Below, in pieces: positions 22,000-33,028 of a stretch of DNA of 64,000 nucleotides (position 1 is the stretch's first letter; each line of letters opens with the position of its first letter). Source of the stretch: Clitoria ternatea (Eukaryota; Streptophyta; Magnoliopsida; Fabales; Fabaceae); NCBI GenBank assembly GCA_037962975.1, contig CM075673.1:148696667-148760666 (forward strand), in the 5' to 3' direction. The notes below the pieces were generated by a model that was not told the origin of the DNA, did no database searches, and worked only from the letters and a program-made list of their open reading frames with translations. A program made the position numbers and the translations under genes.

Positions 22000-23702
22000 T
22001 GATAAGTCTTGAAAAGACTTAATTATTCCACTGTTTATTTAACATAAATTACTAAGTATTGTCTAGTTTTGATATTATTATTTAATAATTTGTTAATAAT
22101 TCATGTTTTAGTTAATTATTTCAAAAGTATGCTATTTATGTAAGAAACCGATTGAAAATATTAATTAGATAAGGAATTTTGAAGTATTTATAAATTCACT
22201 AAGCAGCCAGCGTATAATTGCTAGGCAAGTAGCTATTTATTGGTGCAGGAACAGGGCGGACTCAAGATAAGAAGAAAATTCCGAGTGAAATCCTACAAAT
22301 CTGAGCAGAAATTGATAAATCCAAGTGAGACTTCCTGAATCCGACTGAAAAGAGCCCAAATACTGACCAAGCGAGACTTCAAGTAAGCTAACTTAAGAAG
22401 ACTCCCAAGACACCGGCTCCAAAAGAGAAGAAGAGCGGAATGCTACATGAGAAACCGAGGTGCTTATTCATTATTTAATCCGTCCTAGTAAAATCCGGAC
22501 TCGTCCAAGCAAAGTTTAATCCGCTCTAGCGAAAACTCAGCAGTTGAAGCATAAAGGTAGTAATTTAAACACTGTTCCTTCCCTCCAACAGCACACTTGG
22601 TGCAGTACTGTTCCGCTTCCATTGCCTTCTTCTCTACTACTGCAACCTTAAGTAACTTAAGAAGTGAGCTGTCAATTAGCTGGTGCTGAGCTGTAAATTA
22701 GCTAAGGTTAAGCTGGATCCTGTTAAGCGTTGAGCTGTAATTAGTTGATTACTCTGTAAACTATGTAATTAATTAGTTTTATTCGTTAACTTAAGTTCTC
22801 TAAGTTATCAGTTAAGTTAGTTAGTTTAGTTAGATGCCTATATATATTCATGTACATACTCTATAAAAGTGTGTAGAGGCAGAGAACAGAACGGCGTACA
22901 ACATAATACACTTTATTTTCTATTTTCACTCTCTCACTACATTTTCATCTCTCTAAACTCTCTCCTCCATGACGTTCCACAATCCTTCGATGGAACCGAA
23001 GTCAATGGAGTTCTAAATCCCTAAGGTTGGGATTGCGAAGGTTAGCAATGGAGTCTTGAAGCTGTGAGCGAGTAGATCGACTCCGAAGATCCTGAGGTGA
23101 ACAAGCTGAGGAGTGGAGCAGCATCGCTGGATTGACAAATCCAGAATTGATGAAGAACTTCGCCAGTGAGGAATCATGGTTGAAGCTTAGGCAACTTCCA
23201 GCTTTCTAACTAGTTCAGGCCTAATCAATTTAGGTGAATAGTTAGAGTTCAAACCTCCAATTTCGCATTAGATTCTTAGGCTAATCGAGCACTTAAGGAA
23301 TTAAGGTTCATTGCTTAAGGATTAGTGTTTTTCACCTAAGGAATTAGGGAATAACCACAAGCGGATTGTCCTCTAGATTGTGAAGTTCGATTATACTTAA
23401 TTGCATGTTTCTTGAGGAGATTATGAGCCGAAGCAATCCTGACCTGTTTTCTATTAATCACTTTACACATTTCACTTTAACTCTGTTTCTAAAAATACAA
23501 AAACAACTATAAAACACTAAAACCATAAAAACTGAATGAACTTCGCGTATTTTTTGTTGGTTCAGCTTGTACTAGTCCTAGATTGAGGTACTTACCACAA
23601 TCCCTGTGGGACGATCAAATACACTACAATTTTAACGACTGGTGCGCTTGCCAAAGTGTAAATCCGAGAGTCATATTTTATTTTACTAAGATTTTTACAC
23701 CA
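22000..23702 (+). repeat. 3' LTR of element A
   Basis: Starts with TGATAAG right after the polypurine tract and ends TTTTTACACCA at 23702. Matches 9664-11367 with scattered substitutions. TATATATA box near 22840. Confidence 0.9.
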
Positions 23703-23718
23703 AATTATTGGTTTTGTT
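23703..23718 (+). other. Extra bases after the 3' LTR, primer-site-like
   Basis: Sixteen bases, AATTATTGGTTTTGTT, separate the 3' LTR end from the 46-bp duplication, where a normal insertion would have none. Aligned to the 5' LTR/primer-site junction (AATTAATGG followed by the TGCCGTTGC of the primer site) they match at most positions, with mismatches mostly of C-to-T type. They could be retained primer-site sequence. Confidence 0.5.
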
Positions 23719-23764
23719 GCTTCATGATGTTTTCCTTTGTTAATGTCTATCTCTTCAGTAGTTC
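23719..23764 (+). repeat. Right copy of 46-bp duplication flanking element A
   Basis: Identical to 9618-9663. The pol region of element E resumes from here. Confidence 0.95.
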
Positions 23765-25410
23765 CCTCTCTGTTTGCAACCCTGCAGCAGTATTACAATC
23801 AAGATCCAGCAGGCAAACTATTAGTTCAAACACTACAAGCCAATGATTCAGACTTTGTGTACAGACAGGGCTTGTTGTTAACAAAAGGAAAAATCTATAT
23901 ACCTGACTGTCATGATCTTCGCCAAAAACTCTTGCATGAGTTCCATTCAACACCGGTCGGAGGTCATTCAGGTATTAAACCAACTTTGGCTCGTCTCACT
24001 GCATCATTTTCTTGGCCAAAAATAAGAAAAGATGTTAAAATTTTTTTGGCCAAATGTTCGGTTTGTCAGGCTTCTAAATATGAAACTTCAAAGAAGAAAG
24101 GGTTGTTGCAACCTTTACCTGTTCCAATGAAGGTTTGGAAGGACCTCAGTATGGATTTTGTTACCCACCTTCCAAATTCTCTGGGTCACACTGCTATTTG
24201 GATTGTCTGTGATAGATTCTCCAAGTCGGCTCACTTCATAGCATTACCTACTCACTATACTGCCCAGGATCTTGCGCATCGATTTTCCATTGAGATTTCC
24301 AGGCTTCATGGCATTCCATCCACGATCGTCTCGGACAGAGACCCTCTTTTCCTTAGCACCTTCTGGAAACAATTATTCAAATCTCAAGGCACTACACTCA
24401 AATATAGTACAGCATACCATCCAGAGACGGATGGTCAAACAGAGGTGCTCAATAGATCTCTAGAAGCATACCTACGCTGTTTCTGTGGTGACCGTCCTAA
24501 GACATGGTTCAGGTTCCTCTACCTTGCGAAATTCTGGTACAACACCTCTTTCCATTCGGCTATTGGTATGCCCCCCTTTCGTCTCCTTTATGGGAAACAC
24601 CCACCTTCGATCCCTGATTTCCTTCCCGGTGAAGTTTCTCTTCCTTCATTACAAGACATCTTGTTGGAACACCGTTTGATTCTTCGATCTACCCGTGAGT
24701 CCCTACAACAAACAAGATAGCAGATGGTGGCCCAGGCCAACCGGCATAGAAAATATGTCTCTTTTAGTGTCGGCGATCTCGTCTGGCTCCGGCTACGACC
24801 TTATCGTCAAGGTTCCCTCGCTCGACAACCATCCCAGAAGCTCTCCCATCGGTATTTCGGTCCCTTCCCAGTCAAACGTCGCATAGGGAAAGTCGCTTAT
24901 GAGCTTGACCTTCCCCCCCAGAGTCGTCTGCACCCGGTTTTCCATGTCTCAGTTTTGAAGATTTTCCAAGGCACCCCTTCTTCTGGTGTCCTCAATCCTC
25001 TTCCCTCTCATTTTCTCAATATTGTGACGCCCTCTCTCTCTACATCAAAGCTTTCTCGAGACTCAACCCAACTTAACTCTTTAGATTCCACTGACCAAGG
25101 CATTACTTCTCTACCTACTTCTCAAGCGTTGGATCTCCACGAAGATCGAGCCAACTATCTAGCACCGTTAGATGCACCTAACTCCCTGCCACATGCTTTC
25201 CAACCTGTCACGCACCTACATTCACGTACTTTACCACCGACAGGTCCAGATCCTTCTTTTTCGCTGGATGAAGACTTAGTCCATGCGAGCCCCACAGCTT
25301 CGGGCCTTGAGGACAAGGCCCAACTCCAATGGACGGGCAGTGTTACGAATGAGGATAACAGGCCAAGGAGGATGACAAAAAAGCCCAATTGGCTAAAAGA
25401 TTTTATTTAA
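23737..25410 (+). pseudogene. pol: Integrase of element E
   Basis: HHCC finger: HEFHSTPVGGHSG (near 23935) and CSVCQASK (near 24057). Catalytic core: LSMDFVTHLP (near 24146), IVSDRDPLFL (near 24327) and the glutamate in TDGQTEVLNRSLEAYL (near 24428). A TAG stop at 24718-24720 precedes the C-terminal part (24724-25410), which has RYFGPFPVKRRIGKVAYELD and HPVFHVSVLK, a GPF/Y module. No clear chromodomain follows; the tail is proline/serine-rich. The last codons (RPRRMTKKPNWLKDFI) are encoded inside the 3' LTR, which begins at 25341. It inserts element cDNA in the family. Upstream it is cut off from RNase H by element A. Confidence 0.85.
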
Positions 25411-25596
25411 ATAGTTTTAATTGTAGGCCCAATCTGTTTAGGGAATCTATTCCCTTAGTCCCTTTCTTTATAAGGAACTTGTTGGCCATGAGGTCAGAAT
25501 AATGACCCTTTTCCTTTCTTCCTTGTTAGTAGAACATTGGTAGTTATAACCTTAAGTTCCTACGGTAGCTAAGAAATTGTAGGTTGGATCCTATCA
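25341..25596 (+). repeat. 3' LTR of element E
   Basis: Begins TGTTACGAATGAGG and ends GATCCTATCA, followed by target duplication GATAT (25597-25601). The end of the integrase frame overlaps its first 70 bases. Confidence 0.9.
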
Positions 25597-25601
25597 GATA
25601 T

Positions 25602-27589
25602 GAATATAAAAAATAGAGAAAAAATAAAATACGAGAGGATGGATGTATAGAATCAAAGTATGAAGAGTTTTTAATCAGCTTGGTTTGTTTAAAAAAATAA
25701 ACAAGAGTAGGAATAATATAACGAAAAAAGACAAAAAAAAGTATTAAAAAGGCTTAATGAAGGACAAAAACTAGAGAAGAGAACTGAAGAAGAAGAACCT
25801 CACTTGAAAGCTCGGAGAAGAAGGTTGCATGAAAAAACTAGAAATACAATCGCTGGAGTAGTCGCCAGAGACTTTAAAGCTATCGTTGCCAATTTGCCTC
25901 GCCTGAGAAGGTCATAGAGGGTAAGGGTCAACTGAAACAAGAGTTAGTGGGAATGAAACAGAGAGAGACATAAGAGATATGTCATGCAGGGTAAGGGAGA
26001 GGTTAGAAAAGGGTGGGAAAACCTAATTGCTTTGGGCTTGAAAAAACTAGTAATGATTTATGCAGTATATGTTGCATGGTGAAATGCCAACAAGGAACCA
26101 TTGAGACAAAGGATATTCCAACTAAAAGGATATAGGAACCACAGACAACATGAGGAGAAAATGCTAGAAAATACCTTTACACTAAATTGGTTTACAAGTT
26201 TTAGATAGAGTCTAGTGGTGTAGTTTAATCTATATTGCCAACAACAACACGACACATAGAGAGGTGAGATTTGATTACTCTTATTGCTGTTGGAAAGCAT
26301 ATTTCACTAAACACAGTAACTATCGTTTGCCACAAAGAGGAATAAAGTTACAAAACCTACAGTATCATGCTTGTTTTGTATACTATAGAGTTAGTTCAAC
26401 TAAGTTTGCAATTTAAGAGAAAATCAACAGTTGTTACGAAACAGAGACACCATTCAAAGCTCATTGAATGGGTTTAAACAAAAATTTTCTTCTACTCAAT
26501 GCAGTTCAACTACATTTGCACTCCCTACCAAACAAGCATGAAATCCAGCAATCTCCACTAGTTACTTACATAATCATCACATAAAAAGAATGAAAATAAG
26601 TAACTTAAGCAATGTAATGTATTGAATTATCTTATTTAAGATAGTTATTTGCAACAAAAAATAAATCTTTACGAAGTTGCACAAACATTTGAATCTAAAA
26701 TTCAAAATCAAGAACACTAGAAGAAAGCCTGAAACAACCAGAGAATAAATGATGACTAATTGTTCAGAATGAATATTCCAAATTGAAATTAACCTTACCA
26801 TTACTAAATAAGCAATAACCAATAAAGTACTTACTAAAACTGAATAACTTGGGAACCAATCCTAACAAACTTTTTTTGAGACTATATTCAAATTAAACAA
26901 TTTGTTAATTTCACCCTAACATAATATTTTTCACATTCTCAAGACTTTCTATCCACTATACCAGGATAGCAAAAAGCAAGATACTAAACATTGTAATAAA
27001 GAGAAAATAATTTATACTATACATAAATGCTTCCAACATTACAAATGCAACACCACATAAAATTTCAAACATTCAATAAAGTTGAGTATACCAGCCAAAG
27101 TTGTAAAAACACAATTTAAAATAATTGTAACTATAATGTAAAAACAAAATACATGTATAAAGACTTACATAAATAACGGGGTGGAGAAAAGAACAGAGAA
27201 GAAACAAAAATCTTGTGCCTGAGGGAAAAAAAAAGAACAATGTCACCAGAGGAAGAGAGAGAATAAAGTTAGAAAATTAGAGAGAAAGAGGGAGAATCAT
27301 TAGCAGAGATGGGGAGAGGGTGGACTGAGGAAGACAGAGTTACTTACTGAAGAGGGAAAAGTGTTAAGAGAAATGTTAGGCTTTGTCTTCACTAAAGAGA
27401 GCGAGACGATGGATAGAGGAACACAGTGGGAGGGAGGGAGAAAGAGAGATAGTGAGCCACTGAGAGATGATATTAGGGAAGAATTAGGGAAGAGATTAGG
27501 GAGGAAGAGGAAAGAAGAAATTAAGGCAACTGATTTGGGAGGAAAGGGGCTTTCAGATAAGATTAAAAGATTTAGTGGCGGTAAATACC
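25602..27589. other. AT-rich sequence without recognised gene
   Basis: No domain found on either strand. A purine-rich stretch (27180-27560) gives a 118-codon minus and a 90-codon plus frame of low complexity that I regard as chance. It may be the interior of the CACTA-type element whose right end is at 28553, but I found no transposase and no left terminus. Confidence 0.4.
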
Positions 27590-28553
27590 CCATCACTAGC
27601 GACGTCACAATAGACACACAGGCCACATGGTAACATTCTATTTGGTAATAATCCACCTAGTAGAACCTTAGCGACCCCGACATAACCCATCGCTGACTGT
27701 TCTTCCCAATAGAAAAGGGCGGACTAGTCGTCGCTGCCTTTAAAAATTGATGCAAAATGATACAGTTGGAGGAAAGACATAAAGCCAATAGCGACAAAGA
27801 CGGTCGTCGCTATGTTACCTACAATTGTAGTGACGAACAAGGGTCGTTGCTACTGATTACCTATAAAATTAGCAATGGTGTAGCTACTGCTTTAGAGACG
27901 ATAAACTTGTCATTGCTATATTAATAAAAAAACATTGAGGGAAACCGAAATAAATGAAGGCAAATCACATAATATTAGCGAAGACCTACATTGTCGCTAT
28001 ATCTTCTACATATTTTAGCGACGGGAGCTTTTCGTCGCTACACTACACCCCAACAAAAAAATAAGAGGGAAAGGAAAAAATTAGAGGGAGGTAAAGGTAG
28101 CGATCGTCTCAATGGCGGAGTATATTTAGCAATTGTTTTTCTGACGGAGTAGCTATCTGAACAAAAAAAATGGAGGGAAACCAAAAAACTTGGAGGCAAA
28201 CAACATAATATTAGCAACGACGGAATGACATAGGGAGCCTGTCGCTAATGTAAACATTAAACATTTAGTGAGAACATCTAGCCGTCGCTACATTATGCGC
28301 CAACAAAAAATTTGGAGGGAAAGAAAAAGAATTGGAATGAGGTAAATGTAGCGACCATTTCGGCGATGAAGAATTCAGCTTTGGCGAGGGGATTTTGCAA
28401 AATGTAGCGACGGTGTTTTGGTTAGTTGTTAATGTGGTAACTAATTTCCTTCTGAAGGTCTCTTTCAACACAATCGCTAATATGGTCGCTAACTAGCAAC
28501 AGATAGTGTCGGTCGCTGATTTCCAGTAGCTGTCAGGGCTTTTTTTAGTAGTG
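27590..28553 (-). mobile_element. CACTA-type subterminal region and right terminus
   Basis: The minus strand starts at 28553 with CACTACTAAAAAAAGCCCTG, a CACTA terminus, and is flanked by CTA (28554-28556). For about 950 bases inward, words TAGCGACG and CGTCGCTA recur in both orientations (for example near 27666, 27790, 28015-28040, 28285 and 28400), the expected subterminal transposase-binding repeats. No coding part and no left end were found, so this is a terminal fragment or a non-autonomous copy. Confidence 0.7.
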
Positions 28554-28919
28554 CTAAAAGATTTTGAAATGAATTTGAACATTTATATTGTCATTATTCG
28601 CTACAACATATGTGTTTTAGATAAAATATTTAATTAAAATAGTGGGGGTTTAAGACTAAATAATAATATTATTTTTTATGAATGAGACAATGTATCTATC
28701 CAACAAAAGGATTTTGTCCACCTAAGCTCCAAAATTACGGCTTTGACTTTCTCTTGACTAATGTTCTTCATCATTTTGTTCGTCTTTAACTCATTATGAA
28801 TCACTAATTGTAAAATTATGATTTAGGCATCCTTTGTATCTGTTTAATTGTTGAATTATGTCACAATAGATATAAATACACTTTTTCAAAAGCTAAATAT
28901 TTCAAATATAAAACAACTA

Positions 28920-29345
28920 GACGCTATCGTGAAAGGAAGCATAATAAATTCCCTTAGTTTTACATGAGTACCTTGAAAACAAACATGTTGGATTAAGTTT
29001 ACAATTAGTTGATTAATTAGGTATATTCAAGAATAGAAGCTACGTGAAAGGAAGCATGATGAACACTCTTAGTTTCATGTGAATACCTTGGAAACAAAAA
29101 TGCTGGATTGAGTTTATAATTGGCTGATTAATTAGATACATCCAAGACTAGAAGCTACGTGAAAGGAAGCATGATGAATGCCCTTAGTTTTATGCCCTTG
29201 GAAACAAACATGCTGGATAGAGTTTCCAATTAGTTGATTAATTGGGTACATTCATGACCATAAGCTACATGAAAGGAAGCATAATGAATGCCCTTAGTTT
29301 TGTGTGAATACCCTAGAAACAAACACACTGGATTGACTTCTATAA
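28920..29345 (+). repeat. Tandem repeat, about 115-bp unit, four copies
   Basis: The word GAAAGGAAGCATRATRAA starts at 28931, 29046, 29161 and 29271 (periods 115, 115 and 110). The intervening sequence is also conserved (CCCTTAGTTTTATG, GGAAACAAACATGCTGGAT, GATTAATTRGGTACATTC). No coding potential seen; function unknown. Confidence 0.85.
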
Positions 29346-30073
29346 TTAAATGATATTGACTGGGTGAATTTAACCTTACTCAATGGTTGAACTCACATAC
29401 ACAAAATCGTTTCCCCTATCATTATTTTATGATAGGGCTAATCGAAATATTTTCATAACATTTATGCTAATTAAAATGCTTTATAATATTTGAAGCAACC
29501 TATTATTTTGTCCATAGTTTAGGGTTAATTTGTAATAAAGTCAAATCTATGGGTGCCAATGTGATTTACTATGTTAAAAACATGAATGACTTGAATGACA
29601 AAAAAATACAAAGGACTAACTAAGGAATTAAGTAAAAAAAACGAAGGACTAAAAGTATATTTTTGTCTATAAAAAATATAATTCATGGTAACTAACAAGT
29701 TAAATTAAGGTTTAATGTTTTAAAAAAAATAAATAGATGATTGAATCAATGAAAATTTAGTTTTCATTAGTTTGTTCTACTATGCTCAAATTGATGAGGA
29801 TAAATATTCTAATATAATATAATAACTTACATAAAAAATTAAGATGAAAATTCATAATAAATATAACATTAATAAAATTATATGTAAATATAACATATGG
29901 GCCTTTTGTTTAAAAACATTATAAATAAATATTTTTCAAAAATTACTGAAAACTGGAAAAAAATATTTTTTTATAAATAAATGACCGGTTCAATATCAAT
30001 TTTTTGTATTGGTTTTCAATTAGTTGTATGTAGGAATCCTTGACGTGTCACATTTTGTTAGACAACTACTTAT

Positions 30074-30806
30074 TAGGGGTGTCCATCGGTCGGGTTCGGT
30101 CGGATTCAGTTACTTTTGAGTCCACCCGTTGTTATCCATGAAACATAAATAATAACCCATTTTCACCCAATACTATGATCGGTTTGGTCGGGTTCGGTTA
30201 AGTGCGGTTCTCGGTTTTTTCGGTCGGATTTTTCGGTTAAGTTTCTTAGAAAAATTTAATTTTTATTTTTTGCCACTTTTTACGTATAAAATAATGTTAG
30301 CAAAAACTTGCATATAAAAATGATGTATTTCACGTTTTAGAACCAAAGCCTTATGGAATATGAAAGTGACATAGCATTGAAGCAGTAGGAAGTAATTCTA
30401 TTAGATTGTTTTTTTTTCAAATCATAGATTGTACTAGTACCAGAAAAAAGCTTAAAAGTTATTAAGTATTCAAATCTAACATATGCATTTAGAATATGAT
30501 AATTTGATGATAAACTCATGTATGACTTCAGGTTGACTACACAAAGACTAATCTTAAAGAAAGTATCGTCAATATATCTAGAAATCAATAAAGAGAAATA
30601 ACTGCATGATATTTCTAGTAGCAGTCGGTTGAGTATGGGTATCATCGGGTTTAATTTTTTTAACCCGAACCCGCTCGTTTTTAGTCACAATAAACCGTTT
30701 AAATGACTTTTTTTTACCCAAAAACCCGTTACAAACCGACCCGTTCTTACCTTTAAAATCGGGTAGCTCGGGTTCACACAGATAACAGCGAAATTGGACA
30801 CCCCTA
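30074..30806. mobile_element. Non-autonomous hAT-type element
   Basis: Perfect 12-bp terminal inverted repeats TAGGGGTGTCCA (30074-30085) and TGGACACCCCTA (30795-30806) are flanked by perfect 8-bp direct repeats CTACTTAT (30066-30073 and 30807-30814). An 8-bp duplication is the hallmark of the hAT superfamily. The element is 733 bp, lacks a transposase and has subterminal GGTCGGGTTCGG / ACCCGAACCCG words in opposite orientation. The intact duplications indicate a direct, fairly clean insertion. Confidence 0.9.
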
Positions 30807-30814
30807 CTACTTAT

Positions 30815-32055
30815 AAGATGAAAATTCATGATAAATATAAAAATATAAAAATAATGTAAATATTATGTGATTCTTTTATTTATTTAAAAAGAAATATATT
30901 TAAAATTACCAAAAAATAAGGACAGAACAATTAGTTTTAAAAATAACCAATTTAACAATAATTTTCAATCAATTTTTTCACTTTCCGAAATCAATATTTT
31001 AATAGGTTCATGATATGACTAATTAAAATCATCGAGGTCAACCAGATTTTCACATATCGTTTCTTAAGATCAAATTGAATATGTTTTTCTTTTACTAAGT
31101 TTGTCATATATGCCACTACTTATGCGTTGGGTTTCATGTAATAAGACCGAGAATATGCTCCATTTTACAACGTCCGAGCAACGAAAATTTAAGCTTACAA
31201 ATTGAGCTTTATAACAAGAATATTCAATCCAAAATTCATTTTATTTTAATTGGAGAACTAGTCTATAGTGAACTTTATTCGACTAGACTAAAATAATTAA
31301 ATTTAATTTGAACTCAAAATTTAGAGGCCCCAATTATACATTTCACTGAACATGTTTAAATTCACCTAGTTAGATTAGTTCATTCTATTGTCTCTATATT
31401 ATGCTATATTTTATCGTAAATTTCTATTTTATTGTAATTTTTTTATAGAAAACATGACTTTGTGATAATTTTACACTAACTTGTTATCTTTTTATGAAAT
31501 CATTCACTTATTAATTATATTAAAATTTTAAAATTTACAATTTTCTTAATGAATTTCTTTTAATGTTTCATATTAACTTCTTTCGTTAATTATTTTCATT
31601 CTTTAAACTTTTCTATATGTGAATTACTTGTAATTTTTATATAAATTAATTATATACATTTTTCTTAGATGATTTTAGCTATAGTTTTTCAGATAAACAA
31701 ATTTAAAAATTAGAAATCATATAGTACATTAGATAGTCATTACTTGTTACTTACAATTGACATTTCTACATGAACTTATTTCAATTTAAAAAATTCATAA
31801 AATTTTCTATTTCAAATCATTTTATTAATTTGGCTTTTCTAAAAATAAAAAATAAAAATAAAAATAATGTAAAATTAACAGTAATGTAGTTCAATATAAT
31901 TTTGAATAAAAATTGCTTTTTTGTATTTCTTACAAAATTACACATATTAAAAAATGTTATTAATTATTTCGAAAAACAACATTTTCTTTGGAAATTGCTA
32001 ACACGGTCATGGCACAAAAATAATTAATTCTTACTTTTGCATTAAAGTTCTTTCC
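30815..32055. other. AT-rich intergenic upstream of the MADS gene
   Basis: No open frame or repeat of note. The last few hundred bases would be the MADS gene promoter. Confidence 0.5.
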
Positions 32056-32067
32056 ATATATATATAA
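32056..32067 (+). promoter_or_regulatory. TATA box of the MADS gene
   Basis: ATATATATATAA lies 162 bases before the chosen ATG, a normal plant spacing. Confidence 0.5.
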
Positions 32068-32228
32068 TTTGTATTCAGCAAAAGAAATGTACTAATTAAT
32101 TGCTACATTTCTGCAAGCTGGCAAACATCTTACTTCATGGCCTACATAAATCACCTCATCCACTAACATTTTTTTTGTGTGAACAAATTTTTATTCACGA
32201 TCTTAATTTTCATAGGTCTCATTCTACC

Positions 32229-32921
32229 ATGTTATCGAGTTCAAGGGTAAGCAAGGGTCGTCAAAAGATTGAGATGAAAAAAATGACAAAGGAAAGTAAC
32301 CTTCAAGTGACCTTCTCAAAGCGTCGTAGTGGCCTCTTTAAGAAAGCTAGTGAACTTTGCACTCTTTGTGGGGCTGAGGTTGGTCTCATTGTCTTTTCCC
32401 CACGCGACAAGGTCTTTTCCTTTGGTCACCCCAACATTGACACGGTGGTGAATTGTTACCTCACTGGGACCCTACCATATGCGTCACGTGACACCACACA
32501 ACTCATGGAGGCCAACATGCGCGAGCTTAATCTGCGTGAACTCAACGTTCAACTCACCAAGTTCATGAACCAACTCGATATGGAGAACAAGCGTGCTGAA
32601 GAGTTGAAACAATTGCAGAAAGTGGTTGAGGCTCAATGTTGGTGGGCAAAGCCAATTGATGAGATGAGTGTGTCGAAACTAAACCAGTTCAAGATGGCCC
32701 TTGCAAAGCTCAAGAAGAAAGTTTCACTGAAATCTGACATGAATCTCATTCAGAATGTTATTACTAACCCTACTCATCATTTTTATGTAGGAAGCTCCTC
32801 TTTCAGTACTGTGCCACCTCTGATGCCACAGAATCACCATGGGTTGCATGAGATCCCCATTAATCACTATGACTTTAACATGATGGGAGGATATGGTCAT
32901 AACAACGGTAGCTTCTATTGA
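32229..32921 (+). CDS. Type I (M-alpha) MADS-box transcription factor, AGL62-like
   Basis: A single-exon frame of 230 residues. I start at ATG 32229 (MLSSSRVSKGRQKIE), although the frame is open back to 32100, because the MADS domain begins about 9 residues later and the upstream 43 codons are not MADS-like. MADS domain about residues 9-68: QVTFSKRRSGLFKKASELCT, LCGAEVGLIVFSP, KVFSFGHPNID. There is no K domain; a charged helical segment (about 95-140) may be a coiled coil. The lack of introns and the SKRRSGLFKKASEL pattern place it with M-alpha proteins such as Arabidopsis AGL62, which act in the nucleus in female gametophyte and endosperm as heterodimers with M-gamma partners. The frame is intact and has a TATA box and an AATAAA signal. 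It sits among transposons with no other gene near. Confidence 0.9.
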   Translation: MLSSSRVSKGRQKIEMKKMTKESNLQVTFSKRRSGLFKKASELCTLCGAEVGLIVFSPRDKVFSFGHPNIDTVVNCYLTGTLPYASRDTTQLMEANMRELNLRELNVQLTKFMNQLDMENKRAEELKQLQKVVEAQCWWAKPIDEMSVSKLNQFKMALAKLKKKVSLKSDMNLIQNVITNPTHHFYVGSSSFSTVPPLMPQNHHGLHEIPINHYDFNMMGGYGHNNGSFY

Positions 32922-33022
32922 TAATGATATATATTATGTAATGTAAGATCTCATGAATATGGATAATTGTGTTTTATGCAAATTGATTAATTTCCCTTGT
33001 ATATGATATATATCTTCCTTTG

Positions 33023-33028
33023 AATAAA
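33023..33028 (+). terminator. Polyadenylation signal of the MADS gene
   Basis: AATAAA about 100 bases after the stop codon, preceded by TTGTATATG-type T/G-rich sequence usual for plant far-upstream elements. Confidence 0.5.

Larger units (their letters stand above)
9664..23702 (+). mobile_element. Athila-like Ty3/gypsy retrotransposon A
   Basis: LTRs at 9664-11367 and 22000-23702 share the TGATAAGTCTTG start and the TTTTTACACCA end and differ at only about 1-2% of positions, so the insertion is young. The primer-binding site matches tRNA-Asp. Gag, protease with a DLGAS loop, FMDD-box reverse transcriptase, RNase H and integrase follow on the plus strand. The long region after pol (16893-21999) has a word array, a small spliced-looking reading frame and purine-rich tracts. 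This layout is that of the Athila lineage. pol carries two nonsense codons and two frame breaks, so the copy is not autonomous. It sits inside element E with a 46-bp flanking duplication. Confidence 0.9.
6109..25596 (+). mobile_element. LTR retrotransposon E (Ty3/gypsy), split by A
   Basis: Two 256-bp LTRs (6109-6364 and 25341-25596) begin TGTTACGAATGAGG and end GATCCTATCA. They are flanked by identical 5-bp duplications GATAT (6104-6108 and 25597-25601). Internal order is gag, protease, reverse transcriptase, RNase H, integrase, all on the plus strand: the Ty3/gypsy order. Short LTRs and the sequence style suggest a Reina-like lineage, which is tentative. All coding parts contain stops or frameshifts, so the copy is dead. 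Element A (9664-23702) interrupts it between RNase H and integrase. Without A and the duplicated 46 bp, E would be about 5.4 kb. Confidence 0.9.

Noticed and set aside
27300..27656. 118-codon minus frame, Ser/Pro/Leu-rich
   Set aside because: Low-complexity purine/pyrimidine tract, no domain; probably leader-like or chance.
32100..32228. N-terminal extension of the MADS frame by 43 codons
   Set aside because: Sequence is not MADS-like and fits a 5' UTR; the ATG at 32229 gives the usual short N-terminus.
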